Shown here: piece after piece, positions 43,441 through 54,115 of the stretch
Position numbering within the stretch: the first letter of the stretch is position 1
Layout: the number at the start of each line of letters is the position of its first letter
DNA from: Diaphorobacter sp. HDW4A
Lineage (GTDB): Bacteria; Pseudomonadota; Gammaproteobacteria; Burkholderiales; Burkholderiaceae_C
DNA length: 64,000 nt
Direction: 5' to 3'
NCBI RefSeq assembly: GCF_011305995.1
Contig: NZ_CP049910.1
Span: 3,410,001 to 3,474,000, forward strand
The notes under the pieces: model-generated
What the model saw: the letters and a program-made list of their open reading frames with translations, nothing else
What the model was told of the DNA's origin: nothing
Database searches by the model: none
Translations under genes and position numbers: made by a program

Positions 43441-43776
43441 ATGACCTCCTCTTCAGAACATCCCTGCCTCACCTGCGGCGCCTGCTGCGCCAGTTTTCGC
43501 GTCGATTTTGCAGTCGAGGAAACGCAGGAATGCGGCGGCAGCGTGCCCGATGGGCTGGTGGTTCCGGTCACCGACTACACCGCCCGCATGCGCGGCACCG
43601 ATCATGCTTCGCCGCGCTGCGCAGCGCTTACCGGTAAGGTTGGCGTGAAGGCCGCCTGCGGCATCTATGAGTGGCGGCCCTCGCCCTGCCGCGAATTCGA
43701 GGCTGGGTCAGATGCCTGCCAGCGGGCGCGGGCTCGGCATGGCATGCCGGTGCTGGATGATCCACTCGCGGCATAG
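43441..43776 (+). CDS. YkgJ family cysteine cluster protein
   Basis: A 111-residue paralogue of the protein at 22426-22782. CLTCGACCASFRVDF is the N-terminal CxxCxxCC cluster, with later cysteines in SPRCAALTGKVGVKAACGIYEWRPSPCREF and in DACQRARARHGMP. The start at 43441 (MTSSSEHPC) copies the spacing of the paralogue; further in-frame starts exist upstream at 43402 and 43375. Function unknown; metal or Fe-S binding is likely. It is next to kynB but need not be related to it. Confidence 0.8.
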   Translation: MTSSSEHPCLTCGACCASFRVDFAVEETQECGGSVPDGLVVPVTDYTARMRGTDHASPRCAALTGKVGVKAACGIYEWRPSPCREFEAGSDACQRARARHGMPVLDDPLAA

Positions 43777-43816
43777 CATGGTCACAAACGCTGTGCATCA
43801 CGGTACGATGCACGCT

Positions 43817-44485
43817 ATGAGCGATTCGCAATCCCCACCATCCCACGCCAGCAGCCCCAGAATTTGGGACATCTCCGCCCCCGTGCATGTCGGCACGCCG
43901 GTCTTTCCGGGGGACACCGAATACTCGCAGCAATGGAACGCCACCATCTCACCGGGCTGCCCGGTGAACGTGGCGACGATCACGCTGTCGCCCCATGTGG
44001 GCACGCATGCCGATGCGCCTCTGCACTACGACGCGCAGGGCGCGACGGCGGGCCATGTGCCGCTCGATGCCTACATCGGCCCCTGCCGCGTGATCCATGC
44101 CATCGGCCATGGCGCGCTGATCCGCTGGGAAGACATCGCGCATGCAGTGAACGGCCTGCCGTCGCGCGTGCTGGTGCGCACCTACCGCCGCATGCCCGTG
44201 GACCGCTGGGACGCGGAGCTCACCGCCTATGCGCCCGAGACGGTCGAGCGGCTGGCCGACCTTGGCGTGCGGCTCATCGGCATCGACACCGCGAGCATCG
44301 ACCCGGCCAACAGTAAGACGCTGGATTCGCACCAGATCCTCCGCCGCCGCGACATGCGCGTGCTCGAGAATCTGGTGCTCGACGACGTCGCGGAAGGCGA
44401 CTACGAACTCATCGCCCTGCCGCTCAAGCTCACCACGGCCGATGCCTCGCCGGTGCGCGCCATCCTGCGCGAACTTGTCGTCTAG
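43817..44485 (+). CDS. kynB: kynurenine formamidase
   Basis: KynB hydrolyses N-formylkynurenine to kynurenine and formate. The 222-residue protein is a cyclase-family metal hydrolase: IWDISAPVHVGTPVFPGDT, then the zinc motif SPHVGTHADAPLHYD (HxGTHxDxPxH), LIGIDTASIDPANSKTLDSHQ and ENLVLDDVAEGDYELIALPLKL. These are close to characterised bacterial KynB. It lies 2.2 kb from kynA, which makes its substrate; between them are a permease and a regulator gene. ATG 43817 is preferred, with 43808 also possible. kynU is not in the window. Confidence 0.92.
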   Translation: MSDSQSPPSHASSPRIWDISAPVHVGTPVFPGDTEYSQQWNATISPGCPVNVATITLSPHVGTHADAPLHYDAQGATAGHVPLDAYIGPCRVIHAIGHGALIRWEDIAHAVNGLPSRVLVRTYRRMPVDRWDAELTAYAPETVERLADLGVRLIGIDTASIDPANSKTLDSHQILRRRDMRVLENLVLDDVAEGDYELIALPLKLTTADASPVRAILRELVV

Positions 44486-44491
44486 CGCCTG

Positions 44492-45931
44492 CTAACGCAA
44501 ATACAGGCCCAACAACACGTTGAGCAGCGCCATCAGCGCGACCGCCGCCATATCCGTCCACAGCACGGTCATCTGAACCCAGCGGCGGCTCTGCAGCGCC
44601 TCGGGCGGGGCGAGGTGGCAGGCCATCTCGATCTTGCCGGGCGAGGCCATCAGCAGCAGCGCCGCACTCACGTTGTGCACCGCCATGAAGGGCAGCAGCG
44701 GCACGGAGAGCGCACGTGCGATCTCGGCCTGCGTGGCGGCGAACATCGCATTCGCACCCGTGTTCGAGCCCGTCGCGAAGCCGCCCAGCGCCCCCACGAA
44801 CGGCGCAGCAAACAGATACGCCACGCCCCCGGCAGACAGCGCGCGCGCCAGTTGCGCAGCCATGCCTGAGACAGCCATCAGCACGCCGAGCACGATGAAC
44901 AGGCCCGTTACAGGTGCCACCTGCGACCAGGATTTCGCGCTGCTTCTGAGCACTGCCTGTGGTGGCAGCCCTCGTGAAAAATACAGCGCCGCGATGAACA
45001 GCCACACGCCCGGCGACGCCAGCACATGCAGAGCTGGCGAGAGCTGCAGCACGCGCAAAACCACACCAGCCAACAATACGCCGAACAGCAGCACCGCATA
45101 GGCCGTGAGTGCCCGCGCACCCAGCGCACCCAGCGCACCAAGCGCTACGCGCGCCGCGCCTTCGGTTGCCTTGCGCGCCCCGAAATGCCCGCGAGCGAGG
45201 AACAACAGAATCATCACCAGCGCGCCCAGCGCCCCCGCAGGTGCCGTCCCCACCGTGAGGTTGGCCACGGCCACCGCCACCGTCAGCAGCAGCCCCGAAA
45301 CAGTGCCCTGCGCCACCGCCCCGCCACGCGCACCGGGCTCGCTCGCCAGCCATGCGGCCACCACGCCGGTAATCACGAACGGAATCACGCTCACATAGGC
45401 CGACGCCACGCCCAGCGCATCGAGCGGCAGTCCCGCCATCGTCGCTGCAATCAGCGTGCCCGGCCCCATGGAGCCCCACGGCACGGCGCACAGCCCCAGC
45501 AGACCGATCACAGCCACCTTGCGCGCAGACAGCCCGCAATGCACCAGCAGCGGAATGCCGATGGTGATGCCGATGCCAAAGCCCGTCAGTGATTCCGCAA
45601 ACGGCGTGACGCCATGCACCACCAGCAGCACCGCGCCCACGCCGTGGCCGGTGCGCGCAAGAATCCATTGCGCGAGCGCCTTCTGCGCGCCCGCCACGCG
45701 CAGCACCTCCGACAGCAGCAGCCCGCCGCCCACGATCAGCAGCACCTCCACCAGCACCGGCAGCCACACGCGCAGCGCGGAAAAAGCGGCATCGCCCGTG
45801 AGCGGAAACGCCGCCGCCATACCCACCAGCGCCAACACCACGCCCAACAACGCGGCATGCAGCGACCGCACGCCCGCAAACAGCGCCACAATCACCACCA
45901 AGACCGGCAGCGCACTCCAAATCAGCTGCAT
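44492..45931 (-). CDS. L-lactate permease family transporter (LctP-like)
   Basis: A 479-residue inner-membrane carrier with about 12 or more hydrophobic segments. The family region HGVTPFAESLTGFGIGITIGIPLL and the C-terminal repeat FVGALGGFATGSNTGANAMFA are characteristic of LldP/GlcA-type (PF02652) proton symporters. Substrates in the family are lactate and glycolate; its position between kynB and the XRE-cupin regulator suggests it could move an organic acid linked to kynurenine breakdown (for example a product of tryptophan catabolism). It is divergent from the regulator, with an operator-like region in the 72-base gap. Confidence 0.85.
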   Translation of the reverse strand: MQLIWSALPVLVVIVALFAGVRSLHAALLGVVLALVGMAAAFPLTGDAAFSALRVWLPVLVEVLLIVGGGLLLSEVLRVAGAQKALAQWILARTGHGVGAVLLVVHGVTPFAESLTGFGIGITIGIPLLVHCGLSARKVAVIGLLGLCAVPWGSMGPGTLIAATMAGLPLDALGVASAYVSVIPFVITGVVAAWLASEPGARGGAVAQGTVSGLLLTVAVAVANLTVGTAPAGALGALVMILLFLARGHFGARKATEGAARVALGALGALGARALTAYAVLLFGVLLAGVVLRVLQLSPALHVLASPGVWLFIAALYFSRGLPPQAVLRSSAKSWSQVAPVTGLFIVLGVLMAVSGMAAQLARALSAGGVAYLFAAPFVGALGGFATGSNTGANAMFAATQAEIARALSVPLLPFMAVHNVSAALLLMASPGKIEMACHLAPPEALQSRRWVQMTVLWTDMAAVALMALLNVLLGLYLR

Positions 45932-45947
45932 TTCGCCACTCCGTTAA

Positions 45948-45984
45948 AATTTCGCTAAATTTCGTTTACGCAATTTTATTTGCG
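45948..45984. promoter_or_regulatory. operator-like repeats between permease and XRE-cupin genes
   Basis: AAATTTCG occurs twice, 10 bases apart (45948-45955, 45958-45965), and is followed by CGCAA-N6-TTGCG (45969-45984). AATTTCGC recurs at 46608-46615 before kynA. The shared element suggests one regulator, probably the XRE-cupin protein, for the permease, itself and kynA. Confidence 0.45.
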
Positions 45985-46003
45985 CATAGGAAATTCGTCA
46001 ATC

Positions 46004-46579
46004 ATGCCTTCTCACGAAATTTCATCCCCCGCAGAACCCGATGTGCAATTCGGCCTCGCCGTGCGGTCCCGCCGCTCGCAGCTCGGCATCACGCTCGACC
46101 AACTCGCCGAAGCCAGCGGCGTATCGCCCGGCGCACTCTCGCGCGTGGAGCGCGGCCTGCTCGGCGCGAGCCTGCGCAACGCGCTCGCGATCGCACGCGG
46201 CCTTGGCTGCGAACTTGGCGAGCTGATCCAATCGGAAGGCGAGGTGCAGATCACGCGCAAGGGGGAATATCGGCGCTACGTGCATGAGGAATCGGGCGTT
46301 GAACGCCTCGCTCTCGCCCACCCCTCGCCGGGACTCGAGCTGGTGCAATACCGCTTGCCGCCCGGTGCAGAATCAAGCCACTTCGCCGCCCACCGCGCGG
46401 GCACGCGCGAGGTATTCCATATTCTCGAAGGCGATGTGCGCGTGTGGATCGGCCAGGAATCCGTGCTGCTCAACGCGGGCGACACCGCCGTGCTAGACAT
46501 GGACACCGAACACCGCTTCGCCAACGAAGGCCGCAAGACTGCGCGGCTCATGCTGCTGGTAATTGCCCCAATGAAATGA
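46004..46579 (+). CDS. XRE family regulator with C-terminal cupin domain
   Basis: A 191-residue repressor-type protein. The N-terminal helix-turn-helix (about 15-72) reads LAVRSRRSQLGITLDQLAEA, then GVSPGALSRVERGL. The C-terminal cupin (about 105-190) has LPPGAESSHFAAHRAGTREVFHILEGDVRVWIG and AGDTAVLDMDTEHRFANEG, likely a ligand-sensing domain. It is divergent from the permease and followed by kynA after 113 bases. A role in controlling the tryptophan/kynurenine genes is inferred from this setting and from the shared AATTTCGC elements. Confidence 0.88.
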   Translation: MPSHEISSPAEPDVQFGLAVRSRRSQLGITLDQLAEASGVSPGALSRVERGLLGASLRNALAIARGLGCELGELIQSEGEVQITRKGEYRRYVHEESGVERLALAHPSPGLELVQYRLPPGAESSHFAAHRAGTREVFHILEGDVRVWIGQESVLLNAGDTAVLDMDTEHRFANEGRKTARLMLLVIAPMK

Positions 46580-46604
46580 CGCGCACGGACACAGGCCCAC
46601 GACC

Positions 46605-46615
46605 TACAATTTCGC
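46605..46615 (+). promoter_or_regulatory. kynA promoter region with AATTTCGC element
   Basis: TACAAT (46605-46610) is a plausible -10, overlapped by AATTTCGC (46608-46615), the same octamer core seen in the regulator promoter. Overlap with the -10 would suit a repressor site. Confidence 0.4.
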
Positions 46616-46692
46616 AACTCACCGAGCACAACGCACACCGTGATTCAGCGCATACAAAGAAGCACTGAATCACTCCTCCCCATTTCAAAAGA

Positions 46693-47583
46693 ATGACCAG
46701 CACCATGCGAGACAACCCGGCCAGCAGCGCCACTGCAAACACGACCACCACCACCGAATCCATCGTCAAGGACGAAAAAGCCAAGCTCGATTTCAGCCGC
46801 GACATGAGCTATGGCGACTACCTGCATCTCGACGAGATCCTGAACGCTCAGCACCCCTTGTCGCCCGCGCATGACGAGATGCTGTTCATCGTGCAGCACC
46901 AGACCAGCGAACTCTGGATGAAGCTCATGCTGCATGAACTGCGCGCCGCCATCGCCGCCATCGCAGGCGGCACCCGCGCCGACGCCTTCAAGATGCTCGC
47001 CCGCGTGAGCCGCATCATGGAACAACTGGTCAGCGCCTGGACCGTGCTCTCCACCATGACCCCGCCCGAATACTCGGCCATGCGCCCTTACCTCGCCAAT
47101 TCGAGCGGTTTCCAAAGTTATCAATACCGCAGCATCGAGTTCTCACTGGGCAATAAGAACGCCGCCATGCTCAAGCCCCACGAGCACCGCAGCGACCTGC
47201 TCGCCCAAGTGCAAACCGCCTACGAAGCACCCTCGCTCTACGACGTATCACTCCAACTGCTGGCCCGCGAAGGCCTCAACGTCCCCGCCGACCGCCTGCA
47301 ACGCGACTGGACACAACCCTATGAATACAGCGAAGGCGTAGAAGCCGCCTGGCTGGAGGTCTACCGCGATCCGCACAAGTATTGGGACCTCTACCAGCTC
47401 GGCGAAAAACTCGCGGATATTGAAGACGCCTTCCGCCTCTGGCGTTTCCGCCATGTGACCACCGTGGAACGCGTGATCGGGTTCAAACGCGGGACGGGGG
47501 GGACTGGCGGGGTGAGTTATCTGCGGAAGATGTTGGAGGTGGTTCTGTTTCCGGAGATTTGGCGGTTGAGGACGGCGCTTTGA
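46693..47583 (+). CDS. kynA: tryptophan 2,3-dioxygenase
   Basis: A heme enzyme that opens the indole ring of L-tryptophan to give N-formylkynurenine. The 296-residue protein has the substrate-binding block [28 protein letters not shown] with [19 protein letters not shown], the [14 protein letters not shown] loop [19 protein letters not shown], and [26 protein letters not shown], which carries the proximal heme His and the GTGGT loop. About 30 N-terminal residues are Thr/Ser-rich and variable. Product passes to KynB. Confidence 0.95.
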   Translation: MTSTMRDNPASSATANTTTTTESIVKDEKAKLDFSRDMSYGDYLHLDEILNAQHPLSPAHDEMLFIVQHQTSELWMKLMLHELRAAIAAIAGGTRADAFKMLARVSRIMEQLVSAWTVLSTMTPPEYSAMRPYLANSSGFQSYQYRSIEFSLGNKNAAMLKPHEHRSDLLAQVQTAYEAPSLYDVSLQLLAREGLNVPADRLQRDWTQPYEYSEGVEAAWLEVYRDPHKYWDLYQLGEKLADIEDAFRLWRFRHVTTVERVIGFKRGTGGTGGVSYLRKMLEVVLFPEIWRLRTAL

Positions 47584-47674
47584 GATGAGGTGAAGGCCTC
47601 TGCCCGGCCACGATGGGACGTTCAAGGCTCGCCCACAATTCTGAGCAACTCAGCCACCTAACGAAAGTACATTG

Positions 47675-47947
47675 ATGCCCTTGTACACCTACATCGTTTC
47701 CTACAAAGGCGCTACCCACGTAACGCAGGGAAGTCACAGCAACTATCGAGGATTCATTTCGACTTGGTGTTCGAACATTCCTTCCGGCGCGCTTCCAGCT
47801 CTGACTCCAGCACTTCTGAAAGAACTCGCTTCAAAGGCATATGGCGAGTTCTCCACTGTATCGAACATCAAGCATGCTTGGCGCAAGTCAATTGACGTCG
47901 GTGGAAGCGAGTGCATCGTGGTCGTCGTTCAAACTCAGCAGGAGTGA
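47675..47947 (+). CDS. small hypothetical protein
   Basis: A 90-residue open frame with protein-like composition and no frame competitor: it starts MPLYTYIVSYKGATHVTQGS, continues with SNYRGFISTWCSNIPSGALP, and ends WRKSIDVGGSECIVVVVQTQQ. It has alternating beta strands and helices but no motif I recognise, no signal peptide and no transmembrane segment. It lies 91 bases after kynA. The ribosome-binding site is weak. It may be real and strain-variable. Confidence 0.55.
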   Translation: MPLYTYIVSYKGATHVTQGSHSNYRGFISTWCSNIPSGALPALTPALLKELASKAYGEFSTVSNIKHAWRKSIDVGGSECIVVVVQTQQE

Positions 47948-48239
47948 AGTCGCTTGAGGCCACCAAGGCCTGCGGCCAGCAGCGTTCCTTAGCGACAGTT
48001 CCGACGAGTCTTCGCCGCAGGGTGAGGCTGACTGGTGCATGTCAGCCATGGAGCAACCGCTATCACTGCTCAGGGTCGACAGCCACCCCAACTCAAACAG
48101 CAGCCGATACACATCGCGTAGTCGGCCAGCAGTTGCTGCACGTCACCCCAGCGGCAGTACAGCGTGGACGAGGTTACGCCCGTGTGGGGGCAACGAGCGG
48201 AACGCTCAGGCCCTCATTCGATTGCGATGCGCTGATCAA
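47948..48239. other. intergenic region with gene decay
   Basis: 292 bases between the small hypothetical gene and the deaminase gene. It contains a short TetR-like relic on the minus strand and nothing else recognised. Confidence 0.5.
48070..48198 (-). pseudogene. TetR-family regulator relic
   Basis: A 42-codon minus-strand frame contains HTGVTSSTLYCRWGDVQQLL followed by AD, which matches the recognition helix and following helix of TetR-type regulators (typically TGVTxSTLYRRWG). The parts before and after do not continue in frame. It is taken as the remnant of a decayed regulator gene. Confidence 0.45.
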
Positions 48240-50281
<2,042 letters not shown>

Positions 50282-50314
50282 GGGGAGGACTACCTGAAAT
50301 TCTTGTATGCCAAC

Positions 50315-50336
50315 AAAAAAGCCGCCCTGGGGCGGC
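50315..50336 (-). terminator. terminator after cupin gene
   Basis: On the minus strand GCCGCC-CCAG-GGCGGC is followed by TTTTTT. It lies between the cupin stop and the Rieske start, so it would separate the IclR-cupin transcript from the Rieske-deaminase transcript. Confidence 0.8.
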
Positions 50337-50455
50337 CTTTGGAGCGTGCTGGCGATCTTACGCCAAGAGTGCTGAAGCGCGCTGGTTACAGGCCTTTTGG
50401 CCCCGTGTGACGGTTGGCTGATCGTCAGCCAGCAAGTACCCGCTTCAGGCCTGCC

Positions 50456-50809
50456 TCACACCATCACATACAGCTTGCGCACCTTCTCGCGAATGTCCCA
50501 TACGCCGCGTGTGAACGGGGGGAAGAACAGCGTGTCGCCCGCCTTGAATTCGATGCTCGGCTCGTCGTCGGAATCGGGCATGAAGCTGCCCGAGCCTTCG
50601 AAGATGTACATCACTTCGCCGGTGTCCACCGCGCGGCGGAACTGGCCTTCCGCGCATTCCCAGAAGCCGGTGTCGACGGCGGGCCTGTCGGTGATGGTCA
50701 CGTCGAGCGTGCGCAGCTGACAGGCGGGCTCGCTCAGCGGGATCGCCACGGTGCCACTGCTCACGAGCGATGCGAGGGCTCTGTCGTTGGAAATGACTTG
50801 AATGCTCAA
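50456..50809 (-). CDS. cupin_3 domain protein (ureidoglycine aminohydrolase-like)
   Basis: A 117-residue single-domain cupin of the DUF861/PF05899 type. WECAEGQFRRAVDTGEVMYIFEGSGSF and FKAGDTLFFPPFTRGVWDIREKVRKLYVM are the two cupin motifs in the form used by (S)-ureidoglycine aminohydrolase-like and ethanolamine/HutD-type small cupins, with Trp-Glu-Cys at the start of the barrel. A metal-binding role is unclear because the usual His residues are absent. It lies between the IclR regulator and the Rieske gene, and may process a nitrogen compound in the same pathway. Confidence 0.8.
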   Translation of the reverse strand: MSIQVISNDRALASLVSSGTVAIPLSEPACQLRTLDVTITDRPAVDTGFWECAEGQFRRAVDTGEVMYIFEGSGSFMPDSDDEPSIEFKAGDTLFFPPFTRGVWDIREKVRKLYVMV

Positions 50810-50861
50810 AACCGGAACTCCTTCTTTCTAAAAATCGTATGTTGGATGGGATGTGGTGCGG

Positions 50862-51686
50862 CTAGTCGAGCGCGCGCACCGAATTGTTCAACGAACGCGC
50901 GCAGGCCAGCAGCGAGGGGCCGAGGCGCTGCTCGGCTTCGGCCAGCGTCCAGCGGCTGGTGGGCGCGACGATGTGCACCGCCGCCACCGGGCGGCCATGG
51001 CTGCCGAGTACGGGCGCGCCGAGCGTCATGTCGCCGAGGAACAGCTCTTCGCGGTTGATCGCATAGCCGCGCTCGCGGGCCTCGCGCAGGTCGCGCATCA
51101 GCGCGTCCTCGTCGGTGATGGTGAAACGCGTGTGCGCCACGCGCTCGCTTTCGCGGATGAGTGCAAGCGCCTCCTCATCGGGCAAGGCGCTGAGCCATGC
51201 ACGCCCCGAGGCGGTGCAGTACATGGGGATGCGGCTGCCGATCGGCATGTGCACCGGCACGAACTGCGCGCTCACGAAGCGGGCGACGTAGACCATCTCG
51301 AGCCCGTCGGCCTCGGTGAGGCAGGTGGTTTCGGTGGTTGCGTTGGTCAGCTCCGAGAGATAGGGGTTGGCCAGATCGATGATGGGATTGGCCGCCAGGT
51401 AGTTGAAGCCGATGCGCATGACGCGCGGCGTGAGCTGGTAGCGCCGAGTCTTGGGGTGCTTGCGCACAAAGCCCAGGCTTTCGAGCGTGAACACCATGCG
51501 CTGCGCGGAACTCTTGCTAATGCCCGCGGCCTCGGCCAGATCGGCCAACGTCATGCTGCGCCGCTGCGCGCTGAAAGCACACAGTACCGCCAGCCCCTTC
51601 TCCAGAGACTGGTTAAACAGCGGATTCGAATCTTCCTCGGGCGCAGGCTGGGTCGCTTTGGTCATGGGATGCGAGTTTATCTCCAC
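50862..51686 (-). CDS. IclR family transcriptional regulator
   Basis: A 274-residue regulator with a winged helix-turn-helix (LEKGLAVLCAFSAQRRSMTL, ADLAEAAGISKSSAQRMVFTLESLG) and a C-terminal effector domain (about 100-270) containing RIPMYCTASGRAWLSALPD and ERGYAINREELFLGDMTLGAPVL. A start at 51665 (MTKATQP) is also possible. It is divergent from the ABC transporter/oxidase operon and upstream of the cupin gene; a perfect palindrome just before its start is a good operator candidate. It probably responds to the transported nitrogen compound. Confidence 0.9.
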   Translation of the reverse strand: MEINSHPMTKATQPAPEEDSNPLFNQSLEKGLAVLCAFSAQRRSMTLADLAEAAGISKSSAQRMVFTLESLGFVRKHPKTRRYQLTPRVMRIGFNYLAANPIIDLANPYLSELTNATTETTCLTEADGLEMVYVARFVSAQFVPVHMPIGSRIPMYCTASGRAWLSALPDEEALALIRESERVAHTRFTITDEDALMRDLREARERGYAINREELFLGDMTLGAPVLGSHGRPVAAVHIVAPTSRWTLAEAEQRLGPSLLACARSLNNSVRALD

Positions 51687-51694
51687 ATCTTAAA

Positions 51695-51709
51695 TATCGA
51701 ATATCGATA
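51695..51709. promoter_or_regulatory. IclR operator candidate
   Basis: TATCGA-ATA-TCGATA is a perfect 15-bp palindrome 8 bases before the IclR start and 187 bases before the ABC transporter start. IclR proteins often bind such palindromes in their own promoter. Confidence 0.5.
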
Positions 51710-51895
51710 CGACAAAATCTAATAGTGGTTATCACCTATTCATATATGAGTGTTTCGAATCGATGATTGCACGGTTCTTGCTAAGTTGTCTGCGCGGCAA
51801 TCACACGGCAGGTTTCGCCCCGGAAGTCCGCACCCGACTGGTGAATTGCCAACGATTCATCACCTTCCCATTCAGTCTGTCCAAGGAGTCTTCAC

Positions 51896-52666
51896 ATGCC
51901 ATCCTTCATCCGTCCCGCTCTGCGCCTCGCACTCGGACTCTGCCTCGCCTCCACGTTCAGTTTCGCCGCAGCGCAAGGCGCCGCACCCGCGAGCTACAAC
52001 GTCGGAGCGACGGCCACCGGCATTCCATTCACCTTTCTGGACATCAAGAGCAACAGCATCCAGGGCATGATGGTCGACACCGCGCAGGCAGTGGCCAAGG
52101 CCGGCGGCTTCCAGGTCACGGTGCAGCAGACGGCCTTCGCCGCGCTGATTCCCTCGCTCACCTCGAACAAGATCGACATCATCTCGGCCGCGATGCTCAA
52201 GACGGCCGCGCGCCAACAGGTGGTGGAATTCAGCGACCCGGTGTATTCGTATGGCGAGGGCCTGATGGTCAAGGCCGACGACAACCGCAACTACCCCACG
52301 CTCGATGAGCTCAAGGGCGAGGTCGTGGGCGCGCAGGTCGGCACCATCTTTGTCGACATGCTGCAGAAAAAGGGCATCTTCAAGGAAGTGCGCACGTATG
52401 ACTCCGTGGCCGACATGTCGCGCGATCTGGCGCTTGGCCGCATCAAGGCTGCCATCGGCGACCAGCCCATCATGGTCTACCAGATCAGCCAGAAGGCTTT
52501 CCAAGGCGTGAAGATGGCCAACGGCTACAAGTCCACCAATGTGAGCGACGTCTGCCTCATCGTGCGCAAAGGCGACATCGACACACTGAACCGACTGAAC
52601 AAGGCCATCGCCACCATCAAGACCGATGGTTCGCTGGCCCAGATCGTCAAGAAGTGGGGCATCTGA
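51896..52666 (+). CDS. ABC transporter substrate-binding protein (polar amino acid family)
   Basis: A 256-residue periplasmic receptor with a signal peptide (FIRPALRLALGLCLASTFSFAAAQ). The mature protein follows the family 3 pattern: YNVGATATGIPFTFLDIKSNSIQGMMVDTAQAV, then the ligand hinge NKIDIISAAMLKTAARQQVVEFSDPVY, VGAQVGTIFVDM and SLAQIVKKWGI at the end. It supplies the permease and ATPase genes downstream. Ligand: an amino acid or small nitrogen compound. Confidence 0.9.
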   Translation: MPSFIRPALRLALGLCLASTFSFAAAQGAAPASYNVGATATGIPFTFLDIKSNSIQGMMVDTAQAVAKAGGFQVTVQQTAFAALIPSLTSNKIDIISAAMLKTAARQQVVEFSDPVYSYGEGLMVKADDNRNYPTLDELKGEVVGAQVGTIFVDMLQKKGIFKEVRTYDSVADMSRDLALGRIKAAIGDQPIMVYQISQKAFQGVKMANGYKSTNVSDVCLIVRKGDIDTLNRLNKAIATIKTDGSLAQIVKKWGI

Positions 52667-52703
52667 AGTCCGCTGAAGACTGCGTTACCTACTGCGTTAT
52701 CCC

Positions 52704-53369
52704 ATGCAAGATTTCATTCAACACGCGCGCGATTTCCTGCCGATCCTGCTGCAGGGTGCGGTCGTCACGGTGCAGGTCACCGTGCTGTCGTTCCTGCTGT
52801 CCAGCGTGCTCGGTCTGGTCCTCGCGCTGGGCAAGCTCTCGCGGATCAAGGCGGTTTCGGTGGTGTCCTCGACCATCATCAACGTCATCCGTGGGCTGCC
52901 CATCATTGTGCAGCTGTTCTACATCTACTTCGTGCTGCCGGACTTCGGCATCCAGCTCAGCGCCATGCAGGCGGGCGTGATCGGCCTCGGTATCGCGTAC
53001 TCGGCGTACCAAGCGGAAAACTTCCGCGCGGGCATCGAAGCCGTCGATCCCGGCCAGCGCGAAGCCGCGCTTGCGATGGGCATGCGCCCGGCCATGCTGA
53101 TGCGCCGCGTGATCCTGCCGCAGGCGTTCCGCATCGCGCTGCCGCCCTACGGCAACACGCTGGTCATGATGCTCAAGGACTCGTCGCTGGTCTCCACCAT
53201 CACCGTGGCCGAAATGACGCGCGCCGGGCAGCTGATCGCCTCGTCGACGTTCCAGAACATGACCGTCTACACGCTCGTGGCCCTGCTCTATCTGGCGATG
53301 AGTCTGCCACTGGTGGGCATGCTTCGCCGTCTTGAAAAGCGATTTGGCGTGGGGAAGAGAAAGCCATGA
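52704..53369 (+). CDS. ABC transporter permease (polar amino acid family)
   Basis: A 221-residue His/Glu/Gln/Arg/opine-family permease with about five hydrophobic segments. [24 protein letters not shown] sequence ([20 protein letters not shown]) is the first conserved region, and the EAA loop is [36 protein letters not shown]. One permease only, so it presumably forms a homodimer with the ATPase. Its stop overlaps the ATPase start (ATGA). Confidence 0.92.
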   Translation: MQDFIQHARDFLPILLQGAVVTVQVTVLSFLLSSVLGLVLALGKLSRIKAVSVVSSTIINVIRGLPIIVQLFYIYFVLPDFGIQLSAMQAGVIGLGIAYSAYQAENFRAGIEAVDPGQREAALAMGMRPAMLMRRVILPQAFRIALPPYGNTLVMMLKDSSLVSTITVAEMTRAGQLIASSTFQNMTVYTLVALLYLAMSLPLVGMLRRLEKRFGVGKRKP

Positions 53370-54115
53370 TCGAGATAAAACATCTGGAAAAGTCCTTCGG
53401 CGACCACCGCGTGCTGCATGACGTGAGCCTGAACGTGCAACGCGGCGAAGTGGTCTGCCTGATCGGCCCTTCGGGCTCTGGCAAGTCAACGGTGCTCCGC
53501 TGCATCAACGGCCTCGAAACCTATCAGGGCGGCGAGGTGCGCGCGTTCGGCGAAGTGGTCAACAGCGCGGCCAGCAACATCCACCTGCTGCGCCGCCGCA
53601 TGGGCATGGTATTCCAGCGCTTCAACCTGTTCCCGCACCGCACGGTGCTCGAAAACGTGATGGAAGGCCCCGTGCAGGTCAAGCGCGAGCCCAAGGAAAA
53701 GGTGCGCGAAGAAGCCATGGAGCTGCTGCGCAAGGTGGGGCTGGTCGAGAAATCGCACGCCATGCCACCGCAGCTTTCGGGCGGACAGCAGCAGCGCGTG
53801 GCGATTGCCCGCGCACTGGCGATGAAGCCCGAGGCCATGCTGTTCGACGAACCCACGTCCGCGCTCGACCCCGAGCTGGTCGGCGATGTGCTTGAAGTGA
53901 TGCGCCAGCTCGCCAACGAAGGCATGACGATGATCGTCGTGACCCATGAAATGGGCTTCGCCCGCGAAGTGGCCGACCGCGTGTGCTTTCTGCACAGCGG
54001 CAACATCGTCGAAGAAGGCCCTGCATCGCAGGTGCTCGGCGCGCCCACACAAGCACGCACGCAGGACTTTCTGCGCCGCGTGCTGCACGCCCCCATCGAG
54101 AAGGTGGCGGCATGA
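53366..54115 (+). CDS. ABC transporter ATP-binding protein (polar amino acid family)
   Basis: A 249-residue ATPase with Walker [17 protein letters not shown]-loop [17 protein letters not shown], signature [16 protein letters not shown], Walker [17 protein letters not shown] and the H-loop [16 protein letters not shown], all close to GlnQ/HisP-like proteins. It drives uptake by the preceding permease and receptor. Overlap by ATGA with both neighbours indicates a tightly coupled operon. Confidence 0.95.
   Translation: MIEIKHLEKSFGDHRVLHDVSLNVQRGEVVCLIGPSGSGKSTVLRCINGLETYQGGEVRAFGEVVNSAASNIHLLRRRMGMVFQRFNLFPHRTVLENVMEGPVQVKREPKEKVREEAMELLRKVGLVEKSHAMPPQLSGGQQQRVAIARALAMKPEAMLFDEPTSALDPELVGDVLEVMRQLANEGMTMIVVTHEMGFAREVADRVCFLHSGNIVEEGPASQVLGAPTQARTQDFLRRVLHAPIEKVAA

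Noticed and set aside
44430..45920. A 496-codon minus-strand frame alternative to the lactate-permease-type gene
   Set aside because: It is Gly/Ala/Arg/Cys-rich, begins inside the permease gene and has no domain; the other frame gives a clear transporter.
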